Assembly: GCA_018389105.1 (NCBI GenBank)
Contig: JACATO010001555.1
Coordinates: forward strand, 124,001-188,000
From: Nautilus pompilius
Lineage: Eukaryota > Mollusca > Cephalopoda > Nautilida > Nautilidae
DNA length: 64,000 nt
Direction: 5' to 3'
A program made the position numbers and the translations under genes. How positions within the stretch are numbered: the stretch's first letter is position 1; the number at the start of each line of letters is the position of its first letter. Of the stretch, positions 13,201 through 28,200 are shown piece after piece. The notes beneath the pieces were generated by a model that saw only the letters and a list, made by a program, of their open reading frames with translations, was not told the origin of the DNA and made no database searches.

Positions 13201-16200
13201 TAGCTCGAGTTTTATCTTTGTTATTACAAACAACCAAATCATTTTTACAGGGTGTGTAAGATTTGGTTGTTCATGCTTTATGTAATAAGAATAATGGAGA
13301 ATTATGATCATACACTGATCTGCCAATTTATCCTCACTCCACAAGGAACTATCTTCTGTAAGTGGGAGGGTTAGAAATGTGTTGTCAGTCCTTGTTACCC
13401 CACTGTACACTAGGAGGGCCTCAAAACTAAAGCTGGTTGATATTCATTTAAAGAACATCCACAGAAGTTGCCTTGTCGGTACACCAATTCCTTGAGCAAT
13501 GGCAAAACCACAATTTTAGGAATGAAATCTATGCTAGAAGATTTTAAACAAATTATTTAGTTTCTTCTTTTGCAAAATCTAAATTTCTCTCTCAAATAAC
13601 AGTGTCTAGATTCCCATTATTGAGTTCTATCTTTCACGAGACCCAATTCCAGATTGCTGCTGCTACTTGTAGAATTTGAGCTTCTGATCTGACCACTTCA
13701 TTCCAATGGGCTAAGTGGTCCATTTTTTACAGAAAATGTTAAAAAGATTTTTTAACTGAGCATTCTATCTTCCTTTTAGTAGTCAGTGGTACTTATTGTG
13801 CAAGTGTGTTAACAGTGGATAAATTATGCTTCCCATTTTGTAACCTATGCTGTTAAATCTTAATCTGATATATCAACGTACACATAAAGTAATTATGTTT
13901 ATTTTTAGATGATACTTAATGAGACTGTGTGGACATCTATAATTATGTCTATTGATCTGAAAAATTTTACCATGGAACTCCTTGTTTCAAATGCAAATAA
14001 AAGTTGTACAAAGGACTCTACACTGGCCAAGCTGGATTTTATTTGCTCAAAGTTGCTGTATGAAAACAAATCTAATGGCACTAAGGATGTAGATTTGATA
14101 TCACACGAGATTACTGCAACAGACACCCGTTACAGAAGTAAGTTGTGAAGTAAAGCAGCTAAGGTGTGTTTTTGTGTTTGTTGCTACTAAATTAATTAGC
14201 AAGTGTTCTAGAAAAAAATGTACAGGAGTCAGTATTTCTGGTCAGGTCAAGTTGGACCCATCTAACAAAAAGACTTGCATAAAGTAAATAAATCTAAAAG
14301 TACTTTGCAAAATTTAGTCTGAAATTACATAAGGAAATTTTATAGTGAAGTGTTGAATTAAGATAATTTTAATACTAAAGATACATGCATATGAATTTTT
14401 TCCAAAAAGATCCCAGTAGTAAAAATTTTAGGCCTGACAGACCAACAACTATTTTGTATTTATTCAGAATGAAAATTGTCTTGGATATGAAAACGGTTAT
14501 CATGTTGTTAATTTAGAGGTTATTTGTTATATTTGATCAAAATTATGTTTAAAAATATCAACCATTTCAAAATTTGTTAAGTAATCTTTAGATTATGTAT
14601 TTTTGTCTTTTCTCATGCCTAAAAGACAACACACTAAGTGTGTAGTTGTAGCATATTGCATCAGTCTTTATTGTTACATCTTTTTAAACTGCTATGGGCA
14701 ATGTGAGAGGCCAAAAAGTAGACAACACTTTTGAGAGTTGGACAGAGATTTAACACGAGTAGCTACAATGTCCTTGCACTGATACATTTCAAAGAATAGT
14801 ACATTTATTTTAAATTGTTTGTTACATTGCTTTGCTTTTTGTTGTTTATTTATGATGTTAGAAATTAAACCAAACACTGAAATTGTATGTTTCAGAATTT
14901 TCTTTTTGCATCATATTTCAAATCCTTAAAAATCTTATTTAAATTTCTTTCTATTATTCGCAATTGCATGTTTAGTTATCTTTAGAAAATAAGCAGATCT
15001 TCATTAGATAAACTGACACACACTGATTTGTAAAAATGGCCATGTGAACACTGATAGAATGCTAAGTTTGTAAGAATAATACATCGTGCACTCGAACAAA
15101 CTGATCAAAAGTAATCAGTTTGTTCATTTTTCAATATTACAGTACATACACACCACAAAGAAACGTTCTCACTCTCCACATGATACCCTGTCAAATGACA
15201 AACCATTGAAAATTAAGTTTCACCGTGTCTTTGGTACCTGGTTTTACTTGTTTTGTTTGTGTGTCATCTAATTCAGTAACAGTGAAATGACTTTGGAAAC
15301 AATATTTTTAGCTTTTGTAAATTGCGGTTAATATAAATTTTACCTAGAATCATTAAAATAGATTAAAGCCTTTTTGTTTTATTTTTTAAAAAGAATTTGA
15401 ATAAAATCTTAAAATGCTGTCATGCATGAATGATTATGTAAATATCCCAGTAACATTTTCTTGAAGCCTGCATTGACAAATTTCTATTGATAAAAATTTG
15501 TACTGCTAAAATTCAGTTCTTATAATCAGGAACAAGAGAGGGGGCTGCTAATTGATAACATGTTTTTATGGGCTGTAACTATTATTAAATATATATATAG
15601 AACTACTAAAATACATTTGCTGATGGTGAGTGAGAATCTTTTGTCTGTTTAAATTTCAGTATGATTCTTTAACAATTTCAGATTTTCCTGCAAATGAAAG
15701 ACCAAATGTATTTTTCAACATCCTGCAACAATCAAAGGAATGCCAGAACACTAAGAGTTTACAGATGGAGTTGCATTTCCACTCAACAGCATCCTTAACA
15801 TCTTTTAATGTTTTGCTGAACAATATGAGGATCATGTGCATATTCGATTGGCTGCTGGCTGTCCAGAATTTCCTTCTTACCAACGCTGACAATCCCTTTC
15901 AAGGTAAATTTAGATATAATATCTTGTAGAAATGTATTAGGTACATCAGATTAAACCATTATTTCAGTTAATGTGGTGTAATATTGCGGGAAACAAAAAG
16001 AATATGACATTTTTGATTCCAAGTACTATTGTAACATCTACAGATTGTTGTTTTTGAATTAACAATTATATTGACTAATTAGCAAATAATGTTTTGTAGC
16101 TTGCTTCTTTAAATGCATCTGCCTCATCTAAAAGCCAGCACATCCCTTAATTGAGATTTAAACAAGCAGAAGATTTTGTTAACTATTTCTTTATACAGAT

Positions 16201-19200
16201 CAAGACAAAGGTTTTAGTTTGATGCTTCCAACAAGTTTGTCTTCAAAACTGAATAGATTACCAGGTATTTATAATGTTTGGTGTGTGAAACGCAGTCAAA
16301 TTAACTCTAACTCTTAGGTTGTTTGAGTTGCTGTAGATGATTAGAATTGTATATACTGTTTTCAAAAAAATTTTTGGACTGATGAAATCTTTTATTTTGT
16401 TTATTTTATGCATATACATCTCCTACTGAAAGTAAAAGGAACAACTTGGGAAATGATGGCTAATAGAATGAATAGCTTTTATGATTCTTAGTTTTATATT
16501 AGAAAATAATTTAAATTGCTGTACTTCTGTAGTTGAAACTTTGTAAGTAATCAAGGAATTGACTTTGTCTTTCAAAGCCTTTTAATAGTACAGATGCTTT
16601 TCACTAACATTCATCTAAGATTTTATCCAAATCCCTAGCATTTAGAATATTACACCTGTTAATAATAATCATGTGCTTTAGAGCAGCTTGGCAGATTGTG
16701 CATGACAGGGGGTATAGAGAATTTTCAAAGTAGCCGCATACTACTGCATTTCTGTAAAACCTAGGCTCTGAAATTTTCAGTTTAACAGATCAGTAATACC
16801 CATTTTGTTTTATCTATCTCAATCATAAGTTTTAGTATGTAAAGAGAGAATTATGTCAATGTCTTGTTTAATTAATACATAATTCTTGTTTAAACGTTAT
16901 AAGTTTTTCTTTAATATCTAACAGCTTTTCTCATAAACTAGGCACCATACAAATGATTTATACATACAACATCATCACATTTTAATGTGATCTGTACTTA
17001 GTGTTTCACTGCTCTCTCATACTAGTTACACTTTTTATTGAACATAACTATTTGTTGTTGTTTTTTAAAATTTAATATAGAATTTTATTCTAAATTGAAA
17101 AGTCAGTCATGTACATTGCCACCACTACTTTTGTCAGTGCATATTCATTTAGTGGATTTGCAGTCTCTTAAACTATGTTGTTGTTTTTTATTAAAAAAAA
17201 ATAACATTAAGGTGGACATTCTGAAAGAGAGCTGGGGGAAAGCAGTGATACTGCATTAAAGACTGAATCAGTCATTGACAGACCTCACAGCCCCCTCTCC
17301 ATGTCACAAGGAATTATTACAAGACGTTTGCCCGTTGTAAAACAAGTAAGTATCTCTGGTGGAATTGGTTTGTGTTTGTTGTAGTGCTACTTGGAAATTA
17401 TTTGAACAACTTGGTATTATCAGACAATCAAATAAGAGTCTTAATTACTAAAAATGAGTAATTATAATTTTAGAAATTTAAATATTTAGCAGTGTATACA
17501 TGTAATGCACCTGCTTGCCCTAGGCACTAAGTTTTCAAGAGCTTAGAGGGTTAATATGAATATCTATCCTATTTCAAATAAACAGTATTAAATAATAATA
17601 TTGGTTCTAGTGAGTCTTAGAAAAAGATAAACATACTAGCCCTTTATTATCATCTAGCTATTTACTAATCTGTTTGCATACAAATGAATTTTTGTTTTAC
17701 CTGCTCTTCAAGTAAGCTTTAATGTTAATATTGAATATACAGTATTTATCCAATTTTGCTTCATTTTCTCTAAATCTCATACTGTACATTATATTACATG
17801 AACTATTTTAACCAACCAAAAGTCTTTTAAGATAAACTCCAACTAAATAACAACTTGCCCGTATATAAAAAGGTAGTTTAAAAATTGAAAAGTAAATAAC
17901 ACATTAATAGTCAATTTAATATTGTTAAAGCCAACTGAGTGGTGTGTGTGTGTAAACAATTTTTAATGTATAGTGATTCAAAACTTTTAATGTTTATTTG
18001 CTGTGATTTTAATTTTTTATAATTAAACAGTTAACGATTCTAATTTTCAAACTAGTAAACAATAGAGTTGTTTATCATTGTACTTATCTGAGAAAGATTT
18101 CATAAAATTTGGAACATGTCAAACAATTGGTTATTGAGTATCATACACAGTATAAATCTATCTAAATTATATTGCTTCAGAATTTACTTTTAGATTAAAA
18201 CCAAATAAATAAATTCAAAATTGTAAGATGTATTTTATAAACTGATACTCATTGGTAATTTTTCTGGGCAGATCCAAGTGCCTTATAAATTTAAGATGAA
18301 TGTACGAGACACCCAGTTTGTTGTTGTTGAAGACATATCCACCAGGGATACAAATGCTGTGATACTCAAGGTAAGTTTAATGATAGTTTCAATATTTGCT
18401 ATGAAAAATTTATGCTGTTTATAAAAATAAAATAAATATTACTTAAATAATTTATGAAATATTATCTTTGTCAGAGAAGCATTTAGAACATTTTTTCAAA
18501 CTTATACAATATTTGATTTCAAAATATTTATTTAATTTATTTACCTTGAGATTCATAAAAGTCCCAAGGCTTTAAAAGTATAGTTGTTTGTTTCTACATT
18601 ATTTGAATTACCAAAAGTTAGTTTGTAATTTGTTAAACTTTAATCATGTATTGTTACATACTCTTTACTTTCTCAGATCACCGCTATTTTAAAATACCAG
18701 CCACTGCCCAGTGATCTCCCCATGTCATGTAGTCTTCAGAGTCTTGAGGTGTTTTCATGCTATCTGAGTGAAGAGGAGGAAACTGCCCTTTCTATCATTG
18801 ATCCCATGACCATACATATAGACCTGAATGCCAACCCTCTCCCAGACAAGAGCACCAATGTTTCTGTAGGGCTCTTTGATGCTGCCATGGTAGAACAACA
18901 GTTAGTTTTGCAGGTACGTTTGTTCTCAATTCACTCTCTGATTGCTTCAGACTTCAGTTGTTATATTAATATAGACTATTTTGAAAAGTTGTTTATTTAA
19001 GCTAGTTTTATGGTGGCAGAAATTCAGAATTTTGTTAAATAGTTTCTTCTCTGCCTGGTTTGATTGAAAATTACTAAAGGTAGAATTCACCAGACTCACT
19101 TAATTACAATACTTCTGATTTTTTTTTTTTTTTTTACTTTTCAAAGTTGCTCTTTATTTTGTGTTTGTTTTGGTTATTTGAAAAAAATATTTCTAGGAAA

Positions 19201-22200
19201 TTAAAGTTTAATGTGACTATTTTAATTACAGATTCATATCGAAAATACCAATATTCGATTTTCTTATAATGACATCAAGATGTTTCTGGCTATTATGGAC
19301 TCCTTGCCTCAGCAGGCCCAGAAAGCTACAGATTTACAAAAGACTGCAGTCTATTCGGGTAAATACTCTTTTAAATTTTAATCTAAGGTATTTAAAAATG
19401 AAACAAAAATGCTTTTTTTTATTTATGAAAAAGTGTTACATTGGTGGTTTTAAAGGGTAAAATAAGGAAATGTTTGTCACAGTGTGTTTTAGATTAGAAT
19501 TTGGGCGAGTGTCTAAAAGATGTAATATTTGTATCTGTTATTACGAATTTTAAATCTTGCAAATTTTTGTAATATGATATATTTCAATTCAGCTGAAAAA
19601 GTGCACAGCAAAGAAGAAGCTAAGAACTTTTTGACTGATGATTCTGACAACTGGCTCATGAAGAATGCCTCACCTATGGAGATTAGAAATTTAACAGGAA
19701 TTGAGGTAAGACCTGACTGATATATTAGGTGGTTACAAAAGTTTTGTCGGTTTTTTACCTCAACAATGAGACTTCATATCGTTGCTGAACGTGAAGTTTA
19801 TTAATCAAAGTAAGCTCCATTACAATCAATACACTTCTGCCAATGAGTTACAAGCACATTTGTACCATTTTGAAAAGAATCTGGATTTCTGGAGTCGATA
19901 AACTGTCAGAAGGTAGTTTAAATTGCTGCTTGGTTGGAGAAGGATTTCATACGGAGGAAGCTATTGAGATGTTTGAAAAGGTGGCAGTCTGTGAGAGAAA
20001 GTTCTGGTGAATAGGCTGAGTGAAGGAGAACTTCGTACCCAACGTGTTCAGTTTCAGAAGAGTCACTTTTGCAACATGTGGACGAGCATTGTCGTGGAGC
20101 AGGATTGGGCCTCTTCCATTCACTAATGTTGGCTGTCATTTAGAGAGTTTCTGATGAATAAGGTTTAATTCATGACTGTACCTTTCAGCTGTGATGGCTT
20201 CGCCAGGTTGCAAGAAGTTATAGTGGACAACACCAGTTTCAGTCCGCCAGAAGATTTTGTTGTTCATTCAACTCGTGAGGCGCCCACTTGTCAAGTTTTT
20301 TCACCTGGCTGATTGTGTCAAAATACCGGGAAACAGTTGCAGTGCTTACGTCAAGCTCTCCAGCAATTTTCTCACACTGTTTTTCTTGGATCGGCATCAA
20401 CTGAGGCTTTCAGACAGTCGGCATCACAGCTGGAAGGTCATCTGCTACATTGCTTATCTTTGAGGCTCACATCTCCTGATCAAAACTCTGCAAAACATCG
20501 TTGTACTGTGCACTCATCTGCTGTGTCCTCGTCCCATGGCTGCTTAATGTTACGACTCGCCACGCTCGCTTTGTGGCCTGGTCTGAACTCGTGAAGCAGA
20601 ATGGCATGAAAAACTTTTCTATCCATGCTTCACTCAGAACCCTGAAACAAATATCCATTTTATGATTTTTGAAAAGATAAGCTTTGCAAAATGTATGCAA
20701 AAGCACACGCCACAAAACGATATATAACTTATCTACAGACACCTTCACAAGCAGGCAAAAAATGAACTCCAAATTAACATAATATAAAAACCAACAAAAC
20801 CTTTGTAGTGACCTAATAGTTGCTTTCTATTCATTCAAAGGAAAATTTCCTTTGGTAGATCGAACTTTTGATGGGATTTTTGAAAACTGTCTTATTTATT
20901 TTTCAAGTAAATAAATAAAAGTCATGCAATGTAAAGGTTTATTTATTTAATTACAAATATTAAAAATTTCTAAATTTTCAGCTGAAGGTGTCATGTTTCT
21001 CCTTTTGCCTCATCGATGACTGCCAGGATGCTGATGTTCCACTTGCTGAAATTTCAGTTAATAGTAAGTGTGTACTATGATATCTAATTTCCAGGTTATA
21101 AGATGAATGGGTTAAATTTTTCATTTTTCTTAACTTATTCATAAACAAGACAAACTATAATGTAAGACAAAGCTGGATGAGATAAGATAGCTGACCAAAA
21201 CTAGCCAGAACACCATGTGAAGTCTTGCAAAACTGCCAAAAAAGTATATGTATATATATACACCATGTACTGTACTTCCATGCTCATGAATATTATTAAT
21301 GAGCTCTTTTGAAATTATCTAACTTCTCTTCGAAGTCTTTAGGCAGTTTCTGTAATATGGTTGTGCGCTGCCTGATAGTCTTTTTCTATGCATGAAGCAG
21401 AAACACCACGGTGGACCACCCACAAAGTTCTCCACTCCCAACTCAGCAGCAATTTGTTTGCTTTTAATTTCACTTGAACAGTGTTAAGTCCATGATACAC
21501 GTCATGTTGTAATAATATATAGTCTTCTAACCTATCCTCATTGTTTTCCCATCGAGATGTGCACCTGCAATTTGCTGCCTTACTTCTCTTTGTCATGTGC
21601 AAAGCATCCTTTGTCCCTGTGACATTCCTGGACACAATTTTCACTAATATCATGCTTATGATAAGCAGTCATATCCCCTCCATTCGTTTCCATGGTGAAT
21701 TTTACGACTTCCATTTTGAAGGCCGCTGTGTAGGATTTATGTGATATAATAGGTGGCATTTTGAGAATGAATAGGGGTTTGGTATTTATATTCACAGTTA
21801 AGATCAAGATGTTAGTAGCCTGTTATTTATTGGATATTATTAAGTATACTTTAATGAACACTGATCCTACTGAAGAAAAGCCAGTTGTTTGCCAAGCAAG
21901 CCAAGTTTTCAGTTTTAGCACATTTGTTTTTCAACATTGCAAAATTATAATTTTATCCACATATAAGTTGATTCTGGTTATAAGATCTGGTAAAAAAAAG
22001 TGTCTTGTCTATAACCTGTAAATTATGGTAGTTACTCTAAAAGTCACTGAAATTCTTCCTGAGACAGTTAATCGAAATAGTAACAAAACAGTTTTGTTAA
22101 TTTTCACAGATTTTTTTGTGATAACACTGCTTTGTATTATAATGATTTAGTAATTTCAGTATTTACATTTGTTCATGGAAACATATATTTAAAAACAGAT

Positions 22201-25200
22201 TGTTAAAGATAATTTTTGGAGGGAACAAATATATATATACATTTTTAATGGGTATTCATTTCTTTTCCTTAGTGGTCGATAAAACTTTAGGTCTGTGTAA
22301 TGGGGAGTTACAGATTATTATTGTCTAAGTTTAGCCCTAATGTATGCTTCTGACAAAATTCTGTGTCCTTGGCTTGTTTTAACAGGAAAATTAAATACTA
22401 TCTTTTTGTTAGTTACTCCACAAATATCTATGGAATAAGCAAAATACAAAAATTGAAAACAAATTGTCAAACCTTTCAGGTCAGTACTACAAATGAGTTG
22501 TATAATATTTCAGACCTAATATTTCACCAAAACCTCTTGTCAAAGATGGAAGGGAAGGCAACTTTCAAAATCATATCAGACTACTACAACAGGGCCCTGT
22601 CTGGCTGGGAGCCCTTTATTGAGCAGCTGAAGTAAGTTTAAACTATTTACAACCGAGTTCTCTTATTTTCTAATGAAAGCAAACTCTGTTGAGTGATATA
22701 AATTCTTGAAAAAAATTGTTTATATTAGCTCAATTTCCATAAATCAAGATACCAATAAAAAATATCCTTGCCAATTGTTGTGTGGAGAGAGACTTGAACG
22801 AGTAAGTAGAGATTCATGAAGCTTGAACAGGCCATTCCACTCTCTTGCTAAGCACAGGAATACAAATTATAAGAACAGGCCATAGGAAGCATAAGTCTGC
22901 CGACAGCCATATCACAAACAGTAGGTTCACAGGAACTGATGGATACTAAAAACATGGCTGAAGATGGCAAGAGAATAGACTTTCTGAAAAGTGGCAATAA
23001 AAATTGCAATGACAGAAGTAATAGTCCATAAATTGGGTGCTCTGAGAATGCATATTAATTCCCTGACAACAGTTGCATATTCCCAAGTTTGTTCTAAATG
23101 TTGTTTGTTGCTAAACATTTCTCCAACTTCCACTGGAGGAATGGACAATTTTTTTAAATAAAAGTATAATTATTTTTTGTAAATGTCATTTTTTTTTTCT
23201 TATTACAGATGTCAGCTAAATTGGTATCAAGAAAGATCAAAAAATGACCTCCTCAACCTAAAGATTGAAGGTACATTGATGGAATTTTTGTATTTTTGAC
23301 TTTGCAGTGACAGACAAAAAACAAATGAAAATCTTTGTAACTAAGCCTAGTTCAGTCCTCAACCAAAATGTCTAATAAAACTAAACGGTTCTGATTACTA
23401 GGTAAGGAGAGTGTACTTCTACATGTACGAGTAGATTTTTTAAAACTAGTGCTCATTGAATTTTTATAGTTTTGTTGAGAAATTTCTATCTATCTAATCT
23501 TTGTTGATGATGAGGATTTTTTTTTATCTGTTGAATTATTGAAATGTGTGATCTATTCTGGTTTCTCTCTTGTTAACTTGCACATTTTTAGTATTTCCAT
23601 TTTAAACTAATACAGATTCTGTTTGACATTTGCAGCTGTTGAAGTAATAAACTTCAATGTGACAAGTGCCCTGATTCACCAGTTCTTTAAAACCTATTCC
23701 AAATGGATTGAAGATATGAAAGTAGTGGATAGGGGCAGGTAAGATGATAGTGATTTTCATGGAAAAATGAAAGAGAAAGGATGTTTAAAGTTCTTAAATA
23801 TATAGGGTGGTCCTGTGCCAAGCTTTAATATGGCTAGCTCTTTTAGATAACAGCCAGCCAGCTAATATTCTTAAGTTTTTTCCAGTTCATGTTATCTTCA
23901 GAAGGTTTGAATTTGTGTATTTGTTGTTGCACAAATTCTAACCATTCTAAATGTGTTGTTGATAATGGTATTGCTAGCGGTTTTGCATGTTCTGTTTATG
24001 ATGAAGCTGTGTTATCTCTCTCTCTTTAATGTTCTAGTAATCTGCAACAGAAGCGACTTCCATTTGTTCCATTTGTTCTACGAAACCAGACAGGCAACAT
24101 TCTCTGGTTCATAAAGATCACCACCAACCCAGCAATGTAAGTTAATTCATACCGGTTCATTAATCCAAAGAATCTGGCTGCTTACCTTGTGTTATAGATT
24201 ATTTACTGTAGACATTCTGGACAGTTGTAATTGAAAGCGGTGATAATTACTTCACCTTCAAAGAAAGTTTTTTACTGAAATAAACTACAATTTTTATTGG
24301 TTTTCTCGTAAAAGTTTGGCTGACATTTATTTTTGTTACCATTGTATTGAATTTTTTTCTTTAAATATGCTGAAATGTTTGGATATGATCTTTCATTTTT
24401 GTGTTTATATTTACTCCATGCTGTATAATGATTTAAGAGATCTCCACATTTTTTATTGTTTTATTGAAAGTTTACTAATGTAGTGTAAAAAAATAGGGAC
24501 TATTTATTATTATTATTATTGTTTTTTTATACCTGTCTTGTTTAAAACCATATAAAAAATGTACTGTGTATACGAACAAGAAGGCAAGAATGAATTGTAC
24601 TTACTAACATTTTTCTTGTCAATTAATAAGCATACTATTCTAACTCTTGTGCTAGAAAATATTGCTCTGCAAATCTATAAAAACTGTTTGTTGTTTGTAT
24701 GAACCTGCATCAACTTTTATGCTAACAGTATGTAACCAACTAAAGAGCAAGTGCTGAAATACTTTTTTAAATTTAAAAAAAAAATTGTAATGGTACAATG
24801 ATAATTAAGATGGTGTCAGTACAGCAAATATAAGATAAGAAAGCAAAGGAATGTTGATTATTTTTGTTGAAAAGAAATCACACTCAATTTGTCTCTCTTC
24901 AAACTTCAGCAATAGTGACCCATCTTACTGATCTGCCATCGGCCCGGTAGTGTTTTTTCCAACCTCTTACCCTGTTTCTCACTGACAGCACCTAAGTTTT
25001 TAGTGGGAGGGGGGGGTCCAGGTTTGGGTGCTAGAAGTGCAATCTTCAATTTTGCGTATAAGAACATTTTGAATCCAAGCCGAGCTGCATTATTTTCCAA
25101 GCATTCTTTAAAGTTCTTGTCATTGAGCGGTTCTTTAAAATCTTTGGACCAACAAATTTTCCTCCTCCTAAGATCTGCAACATTAATTTTCCAAAATTGT

Positions 25201-28200
25201 TGGCATGAGTGCGAAACTATCACTGCTTTTATCAAGAGCTTTGACACAATCCTTCGCCAGTCTAAGTTTTATGCGTAGAGACGGCAGCATTAATTTGTTT
25301 ATATCAGTGAGGGGTACAGCGATGTTGTTTTAATTCCCATCTATGAATTGCTCCCTACCTGGCTGTTCTGTTCGTTTGCTTGGTGACATTACTGTCCCAA
25401 AATCAATCTAAGGTCTTCACAAAACAATCACTTCTGCTCCTGGTAATCAAGTATTGCCAGGAGAATTCCTAATCTTCTGTGGATCTCTCTATGAGACAGC
25501 TTTCAAACTTCTTTTTGATGAATCAACAAAATTTCCCCATTCTTCAGGGTAGTGCTCTCTACCCACAGCAGTCACTGTCCCTTCCACATTGTTGCAGTAC
25601 ACTAAAGACTCGTGCATTGAAAAAAAAAAAAAAAATTGCAAAAAACTTTCCTCACAATGCCGATACAAGGAGAATGTTGTTTCAGCAATGGGTACATTTT
25701 GTTCATTCAATGTAGATCCAAGAAGTTTAGCAGATTCTCTGGATAGTGGTGAAACATCTCTTACAAGATCATTAAGATTAGATTGAGAAACCAATTTTAG
25801 TGACTTGTTGTCTTCATGCCTGTAGTCAGAATCTCAATCAGGAAGGAATAGAGTTGCTCATGTCATCCGACGTTGGTTGGTTAGGATATAAGAATTTCAC
25901 TACAATATGACACTGATCACATACCTGAGGGCAGACTGAAGTATAGAATGCTACTCTTGTTTTTCTTACTAAATCCACGTACGTTTTGTAATGTGAAAGT
26001 AGCAGTTGTCATAATGATTTGTTGGTTCTCTCCATATTATTGGTACTCCAAATGGCATACCACTTTTGCTTTTTGCATGAAACCATTGTCTCAGATTTCT
26101 AGCACATGGCTTGTAAACAATGTGTGGAGCCTATGGCTTATCTTGATCTTATGTTTTGCATCTAAAATAGGCATGATAACACTTCTTTGCAAACTTGGTT
26201 ATGTTCTATTTCTGATTTGCAGCTGTCAATCTCTCTCAGTTATAACAAAAAAAAAGAGAGAGGATGGTTTTTGCAAACTCTTGGCATTATATTTTGTCAG
26301 CAAATATGAAATGAGAAAAAGACAGCATAACAAAAAATATAACAAATTCTATTTTATTATTTTATTTATGGGTTCCAGCAATTCTGTACTTATTGAACTA
26401 CATATTAAGATTAAATCTGTTTTATCATTTTGTAGAACACCTGATATGTCCAAGAAAATCCTAATATGTTGTCAGTAATCGTGTGGTATAGATTTAAAAA
26501 AATAAACCCCAACCTTTTAAGCAGTAGAAATCTTGGAGAACATTGTATAATTCTTTTCGTTATTGCAATACATATTTTGAACAGTGTTATATTTTCAAAC
26601 ATTTAATGTAGCAAGTGCTTCTGTTTAACATTATGTTCTTAGACATACATTCATTTTTAGTGTGTCCAAAACAGACAAAGATGTGAGGAATGAGGATTCT
26701 TATATCATGGCAACAGACTGGAAAAGGGTTGATCCAGGTGAAGAAATGCCTTTCTTTTTCCAACGAAGAAAAAAGATTCGCCACAAAGTGAGTGCAATTT
26801 TTAAAAATCTTTTGATAGAAGTGGAAGAGTAAATTCCAGTTACCAGTATTCTTTTCCTGGATTGCATTTTTGTTTCCGCAAGCAAGGAGAAGAAAAATGT
26901 TTCTGGACAGCAACTTGGTTGAAAGATTCCAAAGACTTTAGACTAGTAGTTTGCAGTCAAGAAATGTATGTATTAACATCATGAACTGTTGGAAGGCACA
27001 GTAAGACTGGACTGGACTATGTAAGATGGACTCCTATACTGTTCAGACTGAAGACTAGACTTTACAATATGGATTTATTACATATTGCTATGGAGGTAAT
27101 TTATTGATGATGTGAAAGGGGATTAGCTGGGCTATCTACATACTCCCAGTGCTCTAGGATGGTACCATGTCAGATAAGGGAGTATTGGGATCAGATGCTT
27201 GATGCCATTGCTAAGTGGGATGATAACACCTGCCAGTACCTGGACCAGGAAACAATCATTCATATGTTTAGCCTTAATGGAACTAAATAAGTTTGGAACA
27301 CACCTTCTGTGCTAGTACAGACAGTTGATGCCTTTTGTAGACAAACATTAAAAGATTTATCAGAAGCAGGAGATGGCAGTGTCAAGCTGTTATTTGCGCT
27401 AAATGTTACCCTGGTGACTTTCCTAACAGGAACGTCCCGCTTTGGAACACAATTTAAAATTTTGCATTCTGCAACTTTGGCTAAAAACTATTTTTGAGGA
27501 TGATAATTTTTGACAATAATTTCTCCTTGAATTAAAGTTATGCACTGTGGCTTTGCTTGGGCTGTCTTTAGTGTCTGGCCAGTAGAACTAGCTCGCTCGC
27601 CTTAGTTTTCTTTCTTTCACCTGTAAGTAGAAGGAAAAGTTCTTATATGTATTTGAAGGATATATGCGGTAGATGTGACGACAATACATAAAGAAAGGCT
27701 TCTGTTTTAGTTTAAAATGCTGTGTGTTAATCTAAGTTTGTGAACATTTTCTTTTATTCTTTTAGGAAACCCACGAACTACGTATGAACCAACTTGTGGT
27801 GAAGGTTGTTGGCTGGGAGAAACTCGATGCTGTTAGTGTTGATAATGTCGGGGTATACTTTCGAGATGCTTGTATTGATCTCAATGAAAATAAGTCTCAG
27901 GCAAGATTATTTTAATTGTTTGTTTGTTTTTCTAACTGTTAGCTTTATTTATAAATACAAAAATTACCAATAACATTTTGCTTAGTTTTTCAAGTGATAG
28001 TGAATTTGTTGAATCTTGCTATCTTTGAAAATCCAGCATGTTGGTTTGATTTGTAACGATTTACATTCAATTAACTTTAAATAGTGAGAATACTGTATTT
28101 CTGGAAAATTATTTTGTCGTCAAATATTTTGTAACATTGCTAATTGTTTGTGCTTTAAATTAATCAAGAAATATGTATCTCTTTTTATTACCTTTAATTT

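Noticed and set aside
22480-22513. Earlier acceptor for exon 20 at 22480
   Set aside because: Joining there with the leftover A gives a stop within five codons; the acceptor ending at 22513 is open and conserved.
25948-26478. 176-codon plus-strand open frame
   Set aside because: Low-complexity hydrophobic composition driven by T-rich sequence, no recognised motif, inside a VPS13D intron.
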